A DNA stretch of 64,000 nucleotides from Symbiodinium microadriaticum (Eukaryota; Sar; Dinophyceae; Suessiales; Symbiodiniaceae): the NCBI GenBank assembly GCA_001939145.1, contig LSRX01000188.1, positions 676,661-740,660 of the forward strand, read 5' to 3'. This document shows positions 40,339 to 50,670 of this stretch, one piece after another. Position 1 is the stretch's first letter, and each line of letters starts with the position of its first letter. Below the pieces are notes generated by a model that was given only the letters and a program-made list of their open reading frames with translations, was not told the origin of the DNA and searched no databases. Position numbers and translations under genes: made by a program.

Positions 40339-40446
40339 ATGGGACTTTCCGAAAATAGGGGACCTTAATATAGTACCCTAAATAGTAGGATCCTTATTAA
40401 TATAAGGATCCCGGAATAAGGTACCCTAAATTTCGGAAAGTCCGAC
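40339..40446. mobile_element. Family F inverted-repeat element, copy F1
   Basis: TATGGGACTTTCCGAAAATAGG facing CCTAAATTTCGGAAAGTCC. The centre has AGGATCCTTATTAATATAAGGATCC, itself palindromic. Confidence 0.85.
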
Positions 40447-41458
40447 ATGGAGGGTTTGGGGGGGGAAGTAGCGCGTAGTGCTAGAGCTACCTGAGCAGCT
40501 GCCGCAAGCACGTGAAAGAGTCTCACTGCGTCAGCACCCTAGGCAGCTCTGACTATTCCAAGAACCCTAAACCCCTAAATCCTAACCCCTAAACCCAAAG
40601 CCCCTCCTAAACCCTAAACTCTAAGCCCCTAAAGCCTAAACCCCAGATCCAACAGCTGATGCGGATGGAGACCGAAACTCAAAGCTCCTGGAGCCGGCAA
40701 ATGCCATGATGACAAGGGTCTGGGGGACTAGGGTTTAGGGGTTCAGGGCTTAGGGTTTAGGGGTTTAGGGTTTTAGGATCTTAGGGTTTATAGGGGGGGT
40801 TAGGATTTAGGGTTTAGGGGGTGGCTGTTACTGGTGGAAATCGGTACGACCTGGACCCCACAAGTATGTAGAACAACCGCCTTCTATGGGTGTTGTGCCA
40901 CTGTCTGCCCTACTCTTGGGGGTTTAGGCAGGTAGACTTCCCCTTCACCTTCACTTTCCTTACCGGCACCCTAAGCCCTAACCTCCTCAACCCTAAGTAG
41001 CTTTACGCTAAACCCTAAACCCTACGATTAAGCTTAACCCTAAGCCAAAAACCCGAAGACTAAGCTAAACCCTAAACCCCAAGATTAAGCTAAACCCTAT
41101 ACCCTAAGATTAAACCAAACCCTAAACCCGAAGATTAAGCTGAACCCTAAACCCTAAACCCGAAGATTAAGCTGAACCCTAAACCCAGTCTTGCTGCTAA
41201 GAACCTGTGAGACTCCAGCTTCGGCATCAAGGCTGCCAGGGCGAGCTGTGACGGAGCTCCGAAGGGACCTTGGCTACTTGAAGGGCTCAAAGAACAAAAG
41301 GTTCGTGTAGGGTTTCAGGGCTCAGGGTTTAGGGTTTAGGGTTTTGGGTTCAAAAAATGTCGAAATCAAGCCCTAAACCCTTGAGGTTTCAGATGATTAA
41401 GGGGTGTATAGGGGTTTAGGATTTAAGGGGTTTTGGGCTTGTCGGAGTGGCCAGAGCC
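40447..41458. other. Non-coding interval
   Basis: Heptamer text at 40565-40650 and 40725-40820, a family K arm at 40850-40930 (AAGTATGTAGAACAA, TTGTGCCACTG), then 40985-41185 with repeated AAGATTAAGCTAAACCCTAAACCC units. Confidence 0.55.
40985..41185 (-). repeat. Tandem AAGATTAAGCTAAACCCTAAACCC array
   Basis: Six or seven units of about 24-33 bases in which one or two CCCTAAA heptamers alternate with AAGATTAAGC, a higher-order derivative of the heptamer array. Confidence 0.88.
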
Positions 41459-41575
41459 TATAGTAGAAGCCCAAAAGTTGGAAACCCAATAGCCTCAATC
41501 CTTAAGAGTCATGTGTAGGGAATCCCAGCACGGTTTGTCCTTAATCCGGTTTCCAACTTTTTGGGGTTTACTATA
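41459..41575. mobile_element. Family H inverted-repeat element, copy H1
   Basis: TATAGTAGAAGCCCAAAAGTT facing AACTTTTTGGGGTTTACTATA. The core is in opposite orientation to H2 at 49211. Confidence 0.85.
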
Positions 41576-41812
41576 AAACCCCATTGCATCGGTCGGGTAT
41601 TTGGCTCTCTCAGGGACTCTTCAGCGCGAGATCTCCCAACTCGGAACTTATATTTTTTGTATAGCTCTAGGGTTTAGGGGTTTAGGGTTTAGGGTCTAGG
41701 GTGTCGGGTTTAGAGTTTAAGGGTTTAGGGTTTATTGTACTCACCTGAACTGCTATAACAATGGCAATTCTTTAAACATTGACTTAGTAGTTCGACTATG
41801 GCTGGGGTATAC

Positions 41813-41927
41813 TACTGTTGATAGTATATAAGCCCTGCATTACCTCAAGGGCCCTAAACTATGGAGGATTATGGTACGTTCCCAATTATCGGTAATGCAG
41901 GATTTGTATTCTGTATCATCAACCGTA
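41813..41927. mobile_element. Family A MITE-like element, copy A7
   Basis: TACTGTTGATAGTATATAAGC facing GATTTGTATTCTGTATCATC and AACCGTA. The core is inverted (GGGCCCTAAACTATGG). Confidence 0.82.
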
Positions 41928-42464
41928 TTAGGGACCATAAGGGGCCATTCTGATTGGTCAAGAAATTCCGACCTCGATCTTCGCTGCCAAGCACCGTAGG
42001 GTTTACCTTAACACCAAAATACGTAACCTACCCTTTTAAAGACTTATAAAAAGACATCATGATAAGGGCTATTCTTGTGGTTTGAAAAGCAGTCGTACTT
42101 CGTGAATACAGGAGCCCTAGGAACCAGTCTTGGTAAGTGTTCAGGCTTACGTAGTAGAGGCTTCTTCATGCGTGCTGTAAGGTAAGTATAGTTCCGTCTT
42201 GCGAGGATTGAGAGAGAATTGCGGCAGTCAGGGCTTACGGTTTAGGGGGAGTTGCGACTATATGGGCATCAGGGCTTCACAGATCGTGCGCTCACGGTGA
42301 CGGCCTTGGTTTTGTGCGATCTTGTGTTTTTCCTTCGTGAATCAAGGGCTCTCGTTCTGCGCATTGAGGGTTGTGTTTTCAATGCCGAGACCCTAAACCA
42401 CCATCCAAACTACCAAACCGTAACAGTAACAGCCTAAGCCCTAAACCCGAACTAAACCCCGAAA

Positions 42465-42532
42465 AGTAGGTACAACAATGGCCCAACTGCCAGCCAAAGG
42501 CGATTCTTCTACATACCCTTCGGGCCCAGGTA
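42465..42532. mobile_element. Family K element, copy K4 (one arm)
   Basis: GTAGGTACAACAATGGCCCAAC and GATTCTTCTACATACC. Confidence 0.65.
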
Positions 42533-42666
42533 TACCCTAGTGCAGACTTTGGGCGTAGGCTTTATCGGGTGTGGGGGTGGGGGGTGGTTCATGGTTGAGG
42601 GCTTCATCAGCAACCTGGAAGTCAGTCGTCATGTGTTTAGGGTTTAGGATCTGGCAAACAATTCCC

Positions 42667-42776
42667 CAGAGATCCCTATACCCCTTAGTTAAGGAATATA
42701 CCTTAAAATATAGGGGGCCCAAATACTAGGATTTAAGGTATATTATAATCCTTAATTCTCCCAACCTAGAGGGTCT
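42667..42776. mobile_element. Family E inverted-repeat element, copy E2
   Basis: ACCCCTTAGTTAAGGAATATAC facing TATATTATAATCCTTAATTCT. Ends diverged (AGAGATCCC and GAGGGTCT). Confidence 0.7.
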
Positions 42777-44553
42777 AAGGCTTGCGTCATATCGAGGCTC
42801 TGCTGCTGCCATGTTTGCATCGGCTCAGGTACCGAATGGTTGGAGATTGGTTGCCACCTAAATAATACCTGGAGAGCCAGTAGTCTGTATGTAGGGGCTA
42901 CTTTGAGCCAATTATGGGCTACTTTAGGGTATGGTAGTCTGTTATTTGGGGCTACTTGGCTTTTTCAGGTAGGTCCTAAACCCTAAACCCTACACCTCTT
43001 AAACTCGAATCGTGGAGTGCCGAAATCAGAGAGCCCTGAAACTCCTCAGTCGCTGGAAAACTCGCAACTCTGACTCCCACAACCCTACCTTAACCCCAAG
43101 GAACCTGCCTTTTTACAGACTTATTATTATTATTATTACTATTTTTAGTATTGTTATATATATATATATATAGAAATCATCATAAGGACCCTGAAACATC
43201 ATAAGGATCCTTAATAAAGGGGAGGTTCTTAAGGGTCCAGGTAGGCCCTACTTGCACCCTGGATGACGAGGAGCTTCGCACTGAGCGCTGCCCGCCATGT
43301 GGCCCAGCGTGTTCGAACGAACACGAGGAGGACTACCTTCTCAGGTTCAGGGTTTAAGGGTTTCGGGGTTTAGGGATTAGGGTTTAGGGTTCAGGGACTA
43401 GGTTAAGGTTTAGGGATTAATTAGGGTTTAGGGATTGGGGTTTAGGGTTCAGGATCAGGGCGGTATCCAGAAGCCTCACAAAAACAAAAAAAGCTCGTCC
43501 CCGAAAACCCTAAACCCTAAACCAATCTATGGACTACTTTGCCCCAAACGGTCGAACAGATCTAGTCTACGCCGCTAATCAATCGCATATGCTTCGATCT
43601 AGACTTGCAGGGTTCAAAGCTTCCGGCAAAGCTCTATGATGATCCGGGCTTGCCGTCGTACATATGGGAATATGTAGTACAAGCAGCCTCATCTAGTGCG
43701 AGTGGCAATAATCATCACAGCACAATATTCGGGCAAATAGTACGCCACTGTACACCACTCTTACACATACAGAAGGGTCTGTCATGGGGCCTGGGTTTTT
43801 GCACACCACACTGTCGCATACTTTTCAGTACTTGTTCGGTCTACACATAACGAGGATCCCGAAGAAAACAACAAAAAAACAATTTCAGACAACCTTCGCC
43901 ACTCACTAGACTGGCTTACCACATCATATGGGCCTTGCCCATGTTGACAAGGCTGTGGTGATCCTATACCGGAATTATAATGGGGCCCTAGAATACAGAG
44001 GCTCACGGCCGCTGTAGGGTTTAAATGCTCCGGGTTCCGTTGGATTTAGAACGCTACGGAGTTTAGAGGTTGGAGGCGATTTACATCGGGTTACCTTACA
44101 TTATTAACGCCCTAAGCCCTAAACAACCCTAAACCCTAAACCCTCCATCCCGCCCATCCAATGCACGTCACAGCTGCCGATACCCAGAAGGCAGAGTAGA
44201 AAGCAAAAAAGCCTGCATCAAGGGGGTCTCGGGTTTAGATTCAGGATTTCGGGGAGTGTGCTTCGGCTCTGGATGGCCTAGAAGCGAAATCCCCCTACCA
44301 ATTTACACAATTCGTTCCGCTCGGGCGCATAATTAGCTGGCGGTTGGCGGTTGATCAAAATTGTTGGGCCCTCTTGCCTAAACTATAAGGAACATACTAT
44401 AACACAGACCCAAAGGGCCCAAAATTTTATTTTTATCAACCCCCAGCTGAGTATACCTTAGGGTTTAGGGTTTAGGGCTGATACCCAAGCACTACGATCT
44501 CTGCGCGTCAAAGCTTCATTGGCCCCTCGAGGCAAGGGTTCGGACTCTACCTA
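42777..44553. other. Non-coding interval
   Basis: TTTAGGG text at 43345-43460, (TTA)n(TA)n at 43123-43170 and an inverted pair CAAGGAACCTGCCTTTTTAC facing AAGGGTCCAGGTAGG around 43097-43245. The open stretch at 43605-43850 (+) has no clear protein features. Confidence 0.5.
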
Positions 44554-44647
44554 TACCCATAGGCCCCTAAGTAGTTCCTTTTTGGGAAAACCTTATAGGA
44601 TTCTAAATATAAGCCACCAAAAGGAACTACTTAGGGGCCTATGGGTA
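44554..44647. mobile_element. Family D inverted-repeat element, copy D1
   Basis: TACCCATAGGCCCCTAAGTAG facing CTACTTAGGGGCCTATGGGTA: a perfect 21-base terminal pair with TA at both ends. Confidence 0.92.
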
Positions 44648-44728
44648 TAGTCTCCATCTTAAATTATTAGATGAAGGCCCCAATTATGAAGTAACCCCAG
44701 AAAAGGAACTACAATGGAGACTATAGGT
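44646..44728. mobile_element. Family D variant, copy D2, head to tail with D1
   Basis: TATAGTCTCCATCTTAAATTA facing AATGGAGACTATAGG. Its left end starts on the TA that closes D1. Confidence 0.75.
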
Positions 44729-45348
44729 AAGGTTTCAGGTTTGATCCTATTGCGGACACTCATCTTTTTCTTTGACACTTCGAGTGCATGGCATGGTCAG
44801 CAAAACAGAGGAACACATATACATAGACATGATACACCGCCTGTAGATACAGGTGCCAGTAAACAGCAAACTGTTCAACCGCCAGGTAACCGCGACCCTT
44901 CAAGCCTTGAAGCCCGTTTTCCGAAGGCGCAGCACTAGGACCATTGACCATCCTTTAAAAGTGCGCCGGAGCTGATGCGAAAGCGCGACAGAGCATTCGC
45001 GAGCGTTGAAAAGTGTTTAACAGTATCGTGTGTCTGTCATGGCCGGCGTGTTCACGCATGTCGTGTGGCAGATCTTCAAAAGCCGTGGGCGAGGTAAATA
45101 CAAGAGCTTTAAGGTTGAGCTCGGGGGTCTTCACAGTAGGTCATACTGTACTGGCATAACATGAACTTCGGGGTTTTGCCAAACTGCTGCAATCTGCAGG
45201 CATTGTTGAGATCAGTCCTGTAGGTACTACCTTCTACGCTTAATTCCCGACGGCGCAGATTCAACAAAACAATGTTAAAACACAACGCAAGCAGCATGAA
45301 CCCATTGTTGAAATGTTGGAACTTATAATTACCAGTATACTTGTATAT
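44729..45348. other. Unique non-coding interval
   Basis: Unusually free of heptamers. The short open frames here have no features I can recognise. Confidence 0.4.
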
Positions 45349-45383
<35 letters not shown>

Positions 45384-45399
45384 TAGGTAGGTAGGTAGG

Positions 45400-45430
<31 letters not shown>

Positions 45431-45452
45431 GTAGATAGATAGATAGATAGAT
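45349..45452. repeat. TA, TAGG and GATA microsatellite
   Basis: (TA)n, then (GGTA)n, then (GATA)n. Confidence 0.95.
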
Positions 45453-45473
45453 ATGGACTATAAGGGAAGACTA

Positions 45474-45605
45474 CCCTAAACCCTAAAACCCTAAACCCTA
45501 AACCCTAAAACCCTAACCCTAAACCCTAAAACCCTAAACCCCAAACCCTAAAACCCTAAAACCATAAACCCTAAAACCTAAAACCCTAAACCCTAAAACC
45601 CTACA
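45474..45605 (-). repeat. Interstitial CCCTAAA array
   Basis: About 18 units, mixing CCCTAAA and CCCTAAAA. Confidence 0.95.
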
Positions 45606-45632
45606 CCCGAATTACTTTGCCAACTTAAAACC

Positions 45633-45882
45633 CAGAGAGCCCAATACCCCTTAACTAAGGAATAGACCTTAAATCATAATATTAAGGCCCCCACAACTTA
45701 AGGTACAATTCCTTAATTACTGGCTATATAAACCCTAAACCCCTAAACCCCTTCAACCCTAAACCCTAAACCCCTAAATCCTAAACACCCAAGAGCCCTT
45801 GATTAAGGGGCTATTGGGGTATAATATTAAGGCCCCCTATAACTTAAGGTAGAATTCCTTAATTATGGGGTATTGGGCTCTC
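45633..45882. mobile_element. Family E element split by a CCCTAAA tract (E3/E4)
   Basis: The left end AGAGAGCCCAATACCCC (45635) matches the right end GGGGTATTGGGCTCTCT (45866). Between them the central segment TAATATTAAGGCCCCC plus AACTTAAGGTA is present twice (45679 and 45822), separated by 45729-45790, a CCCTAAA-rich insert. Confidence 0.8.
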
Positions 45883-45884
45883 TA

Positions 45885-46055
45885 AACCCTAAACCCTAAG
45901 CCCTAAGCCCTAAGCCCTAAACCCTAAACCCTAAGCCCTAAGCCCTAAGCCCTAAACCCTAAGCCCTAAACCCTAAACCCTAAACCCTAAACCCTAAGCC
46001 CTAAGCCCTAAAACCCTAAACCCTAAGCCCTAAACCCTAAACCCTAAACCTTTTA
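45885..46055 (-). repeat. Interstitial CCCTAAA / CCCTAAG array
   Basis: About 24 units. CCCTAAG variants occur in runs, indicating local homogenisation. Confidence 0.95.
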
Positions 46056-47307
46056 GGTTCTCTGGAAAGTTCGGAGGCGAGAGGCGGCAACGGGACCAGG
46101 CATCCCAGGCCGCGTTCCTTGGGACGTCGAAGGCTTCAGGGATGAGTTTGTGTCTTCAATGTTCAGGGTTTAGGGTTCAGGGCTCAGGGTTTACATGGTT
46201 TAGGGTCTATGGTTTAGGGACTTCTTGAAACAGGGCTCCATCATGCAAAACCCTCAACCCTAAAGTACACCCCGTTTCAGCCCGTGACACGGGTCCCTAA
46301 AGCCCCTGTCTACCGGAAAACAAAGGATCACGTGAACATGAGGATCTCTGAACGAAGCCCCTTGCGTTTTGGGTTCCTTACATCGCAAAAAGATGACCCG
46401 TATGTCCATGGCGTCTATTATGGCCATACCTAGATAAAGTCTCCGTTGTACTTCCCTTTTTTGGGTTAACGAATCATATATTAAGGATCCTATGTGGTAA
46501 CTCCAAGAAGGAACTACAATGGAGGCTGTAGCTATTCTTTGACACGGACGCCAAGCCGCGGATCGCGGAAGTCCTGCAAGAAGGGCCAGCCCGATGCTGC
46601 GATCTCCGCATCCTGGGTTCTTGCTGAGCGGTTCAGGGTTTAGGGTTTAGGGTGCAAATTAGTTCAGGGTTCAGGGTTCAGGGCTTAAAGGGAACTCAAT
46701 CGTCTAGGGTTTAATTGGGGTTTAGGGCATTTCTTTCAGGGCTTCAAACGGCGAAAGGAAATTGAGTTGAGCTGTCACAAGAAGGACTGCAAAGTGTTGA
46801 CTACATAATGACATAATTACCATGGAAATCTAAGATAACCTAAACTCTGAACCCTCGCACCGCAAGCCTAAACAGTAAATACCGAAATCAAGCTCCTCAA
46901 CAAGAACCCAGCATCTGACTTGGTCACGTCTGCTGCGCGAGTACCTGGAAAAGCCGATTGCTGTGCTACTGCTATGGCGGCCTGACATGTTTGGAGGAGG
47001 GTTTTTGGGGGTATATGAAATGTCACGAGTTGTATAGCATTAATGGTTGCAGTGTCGGTACGATATGCTGACTTTCCGGTTAAACCCTAAACCTAAACCC
47101 TTCAGACGTGGGGTTTAGCAGTTTACGGCTTTGTGCAGGGGTTGAGCCAACCGGACCAAGTTCTTCAGGGGTTTGCAGAGTCGAAGGCGCAGGGTCTGAT
47201 GGTCGTAGAACGGTACCCATAAGTCGTCTAGGGTTTCGGGTTTAGGGCTTAGGGTTTAGGGTTAGGGTTTAGGGTTTATAGGGTTTAGGGTTTAGGGTTT
47301 ATAACAG
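46056..47307. other. Non-coding interval
   Basis: TTTAGGG text at 46165-46215, 46630-46690 and 47230-47302, one family D element, unique sequence at 46720-47080. No supported gene. Confidence 0.5.
46427..46534. mobile_element. Family D variant, copy D3
   Basis: TACCTAGATAAAGTCTCCGTT facing ACAATGGAGGCTGTAGCTA, with GTACTTCCCTTTTTTGGG inside. Confidence 0.7.
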
Positions 47308-47402
47308 TACCCATAGGCTCCATAGTAGTTCCTTTTTGGGATTACCTTATAGGATCCTAAATGTTAAACCCCCAAAAGGAACTACTATGGAGCCTATGGG
47401 TA
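47308..47402. mobile_element. Family D inverted-repeat element, copy D4
   Basis: TACCCATAGGCTCCATAGTAG facing CTACTATGGAGCCTATGGGTA, perfect over 21 bases, then TTCCTTTTTGGG facing CCCAAAAGGAA. Nearly a complete hairpin. Confidence 0.93.
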
Positions 47403-47409
47403 TTAGCCC

Positions 47410-47520
47410 AAGAGGTCCGAAGCACCTATTCGGTAGAATGTAGGGTTTCTATTTTGGGAATTGCTAGTATGGTTTAGGAACGTATCCCCAGTAACAGTAC
47501 ATACCTAGAACCGTTTGGGT
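47410..47520 (-). repeat. Family L repeat, copy L6 (reverse orientation)
   Basis: AGAATGTAGGGTTTCTATTTT and AACAGTACATACCTAG are the reverse complement of the L signature. It lies just before A8. Confidence 0.6.
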
Positions 47521-47536
47521 AAGGAACCCGACGGAA

Positions 47537-47643
47537 TACGGTTGGTAAAATAAATCCTGCATTACCCATCATACGGAATATACCATACTGCCCATAGTTT
47601 TAGGTCATACTAAGGTATTGCAGGACTTATATCATCAACAGTG
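47537..47643. mobile_element. Family A MITE-like element, copy A8
   Basis: TACGGTTGGTAAAATAAATCC facing GGACTTATATCATCAACAGT. Core CCCATAGTTTTAGG, forward orientation. Confidence 0.85.
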
Positions 47644-47674
47644 GTATCGGGCAGTATTATTCATTCAGGCCAAT

Positions 47675-47780
47675 CCTAAAGGGTGCTAGGTACTGTTGTG
47701 GGGGATACTTTCTCAGATCATAATAAGCACTCCTGCTTTAGAAACCCAACGTTCTCCTATGTAGTTACTTAGACGGAACC
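47675..47780 (+). repeat. Family L repeat, copy L7
   Basis: GGTACTGTTGTGGGGGATAC, TTCTCAGATCATAATAAGCA, then TTAGAAACCCAACGTTCTCC. Just beyond A8, mirroring L6 on the other side. Confidence 0.65.
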
Positions 47781-48461
47781 CTTTTCGGAATTTATACAGG
47801 TACATGGGACCCTTTGGGAATCTATTCCTGCTCTAGGACCAAAGAGCTGCCAAGACCTCAGCAGGCAAGTCTATGGTCTGGGTTTAGGGTTCAGGGCTTA
47901 AGGTTTAGGGTTAACAGAGCCCTAGTCTATTGAAGCCCTGAACATATCCTGCAAAGCCGTAACCCTTAGCCTCAACCCTATCAGCCCTGAACCCTGTAAA
48001 CCCAATACCTCGTAAAGCCTGAACCCAATCCTCGAGTTTCAGCCGAAAGCCCCAAGCCTGCGCCATTCACCGCTAACAGCATTCTGGCTGCTGCTTCCTA
48101 CTTTGTCGGTTACCATATTTCCTACTATTGGGTCATATCCATAAGACCGGATAACCTCAAAAAGCTTCCACTGGAGATCATGCAATCAAAGCCCTAAGCT
48201 CTGGGAATCGAGGTTGGGCTTTCACAGCAAAGGCAAGCGGAAACGCATTATGTTCGAATCCGAGGTCATCGTTGTGAGGTGTCTGGAATAGGGATTGTGA
48301 CAATTAAACTTCAGCTAGCCGGCATATTATATACAGCACAAACAGGGATGTACTTACCAATCAATCAGACCTCTGTACTGTGTTAGAGTTTTAGGGTGGT
48401 TTGGTTTCTACTGTGTTAGAGCTTGAGGGTGTTTTGGTTTCTCCTGGAGGCTTTGGAAGCT
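47781..48461. other. Non-coding interval downstream of the coding exon
   Basis: TTTAGGG text at 47880-47912 and mixed CCCTAA text to 48060. A 33-bp unit (ACTGTGTTAGAGTTTTAGGG plus TGGTTTGGTTTCT) is repeated twice at 48377-48441, just 3' of the minus-strand exon. Confidence 0.5.
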
Positions 48462-49060
48462 TCATTTTCGAAGGTCTTCACATAGTGCTTTAGGGTCTCG
48501 GACTTGAGGGTGGCTTAGGATTATTGCAAGTTCATCAAGAACCTTCTTCACATTCATAATCCGGAAAGACTCTGGCAGTTTCACATTCTTACCAGTGACA
48601 TACACCATGTAGTCATCAGACTCCTTGTCCAAACTCCAGTAGCTTGCACCGTTCAACTGGAGCCACTGGGACAATGACAAATCCGCTTCGGGCGATTTGC
48701 CGCCAGACAGTCCCTGGCCGTATTTTGCCCAACGATCCCGACACCATGCCTTCAGGTCTCCCATGCGCCGCGACGGTACCGCAGACTTGGGGCAGCAGTG
48801 ACAAAGGTAGCCCAAGAGATCGCACAGCTCAGCCTTGGGGACTGTCTTGAGGCTCTGCAGCCACTCCTTCACCTCTGGAATGACTTGATCAATGAGGATA
48901 AGCAGAGCACCTCGGCTTAGAAGGCTGAACTTGTTGCAGCTCTGAGGAAGCCGTTCATCTTCTGGATCCTCTTGCTCTCTCTCCCGGTCCACGGCATCGA
49001 AGGCTCCCATTTCCAAAAGGCCCTTCAAGTGCTGCACGAGCAAGGGTCGCTCCCATCTGA
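48462..49060 (-). CDS. Probable terminal coding exon of a host gene, unknown function
   Basis: About 200 codons open on the minus strand, ending in TGA at 48462-48464. The frame opens at 49076 with a non-ATG codon, and AG dinucleotides suitable as acceptors lie at about 49050-49060, so this is probably a 3' exon and not a whole gene. The product would be a soluble, helix-rich protein: an acidic stretch (DREREQEDPEDERLP), a Leu-rich segment (LLSRGALLILIDQVIPEV), a Cys pair (YLCHCCPKS), a Trp/Lys/Arg segment (DLKAWCRDRWAKYG) and an aromatic C-terminal part (ASYWSLDKESDDYMVYVTG). Composition and codon use look real and heptamers are absent. I do not recognise a family. A family J element abuts its 5' side, as expected for an intron insertion. 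Confidence 0.6.
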
Positions 49061-49082
49061 GGCCTCTACACCTCAAAGTAAT

Positions 49083-49181
49083 GCAGGGGCCTTAACAAAT
49101 AGAAGCGGGTTCTGGGGTAGTTATATTCTGACACAATAAGCAACCTCCAAAGTAGTATAGGTAATTACTAAGGCCCCTCCA
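49083..49181. mobile_element. Family J inverted-repeat element, copy J2
   Basis: GCAGGGGCCTTAACAAATAG facing TAATTACTAAGGCCCCTCC. Directly upstream of the coding exon. Confidence 0.75.
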
Positions 49182-49210
49182 TTAGGTACTCTTTCCATAC
49201 TTGGAGCCCC

Positions 49211-49326
49211 TACAGTAAGCCCCAAAAAGTTGGAAACCGGATGAAGGACAATTAGTGCTGGGATTCCCTATACATTACTCTTTAGGATTTTGTCTATTGC
49301 GTTTCCAACTTTCGGGCTTCTACTAT
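49211..49326. mobile_element. Family H inverted-repeat element, copy H2
   Basis: TACAGTAAGCCCCAAAAAGTT facing AACTTTCGGGCTTCTACTATA. The core GTGCTGGGATTCCCTATACA is the reverse complement of that in H1. Confidence 0.87.
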
Positions 49327-49393
49327 AAAACCCAAAACCCTAAAGACCTGAAACCTAAACCCCGAAACCATAAAACCCCGAACTCTAAACCCT

Positions 49394-49463
49394 ACCCATA
49401 GGCTCCACAGGAGCTCCTTTTTTGGGATGACCTTCTAGGATCCTAAATATGAGCCCCAAAAGG
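49394..49463. mobile_element. Family D element, truncated copy D5
   Basis: TACCCATAGGCTCCACAGGAG and GACCTTCTAGGATCCTAAATA. It stops at CCCCAAAAGGGGG, lacking the right end. Confidence 0.75.
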
Positions 49464-50561
49464 GGGCCCAAAGGTCGCCAAAAGCTGTCAGAAGAGAGAT
49501 TGCCAGAGGAAGCCACGGAGACATGGCGCAAACCCTGGTGCCCCTCGCAGGGGTGTATTAGGGTTTAGGGTTTAAGGTTTATAGGGTTTAGGGTTTAGGG
49601 TTTAGGGTCTGAGGCGTAACTTTGTAGCTCTTCGAAGACTTCACGTTTTGGGAGTGAGGATCCGTGATTTGGAGCATTTGTGTGGCTCCATGATGCCAGG
49701 GATTAGAGTTTGGGGGTTCGGGGGTCTTTCTTTAAGGGCTTGGGGCTGAGGAATGGGAGAGTTGACTTTCTGTGGGCACTTTCTGTTTATCCGGCTGACA
49801 GGGGCAATTTGACAATTAAACCCCCTGTCCTGTGCCCTTCGTGGTGCTTTTCCTGGAGTGGCGCAGCAGCGGGTGTCCGTGTCCTAAAGCATGCATACCC
49901 CAAGCTCCCACGTCTACAACAACAGCCTTCGAAACAGGCCATAAAGCCAACGAGCCCTAAACCCTAGACCGCTAAACCCTGAACCCTAAAACCCAACAAA
50001 AAGACTCACTTGAATCTTCCCAGGATCCCGACAGCCCGATCCATTCGGATCAGGCATGCAACATCCCAAAAAATACGAGGTATTTTTTAGGCTTGGCCGG
50101 ACAAGGTGAACAAATTGCCCTAGGCCCTAAACGTGTGTTTTGCGAATGAATTATTCCCAAACCAAACGCTTAGAGTTTAGGGTTTAGGGGTTTAGGGTCC
50201 TGTTCTCCTTATTAAGGAGAACTGGTGAGGCTGGATAGGTTAGGCCGCTCGGGCACCGAATCTCCCCTGGAGTTGCAAGCTTGGGCAATCTGCAAAACCC
50301 CCACCCCCAAAGAGATCCTCAAAGCCTCCTTGATCCTTGAACCCTGAACCCGATAAAACCTAAACCCTAAACCCAAAGCCCTAAAGCCCCCAAAACCTAA
50401 ACCCTGAACCCTAAATTAGGTTCTAGGGTCTTAGTTAGGGCTTAGATACACCTGTCTTTAACGGATTATAGTTAGACCGAAAAGCTGCTAAGCCTCAAAC
50501 CCGAGGCTATTAGAAACGCCAAAACACACAGTATCCAATCACTGACAGTACACAGTTTGCC
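49464..50561. other. Non-coding interval
   Basis: TTTAGGG text at 49556-49612, CCCTAAA text at 49950-49995 and 50335-50420, unique sequence between. No supported gene. Confidence 0.5.
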
Positions 50562-50670
50562 TAGAGGGTCCATATAAACTACCATTATGGAATTAAGTCC
50601 CAAAAGACCATCCCCTTTATGGGTTTTGGGAGCCTATAATTCCATACTTGTAGTATATGTGGACCCTTTT
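50562..50670. mobile_element. Family G inverted-repeat element, copy G2
   Basis: TAGAGGGTCCATATAAACTAC facing GTAGTATATGTGGACCC, with TATGGAATTAAGTCCC facing the inner GGGAGCCTATAATTCCATA. Confidence 0.8.
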
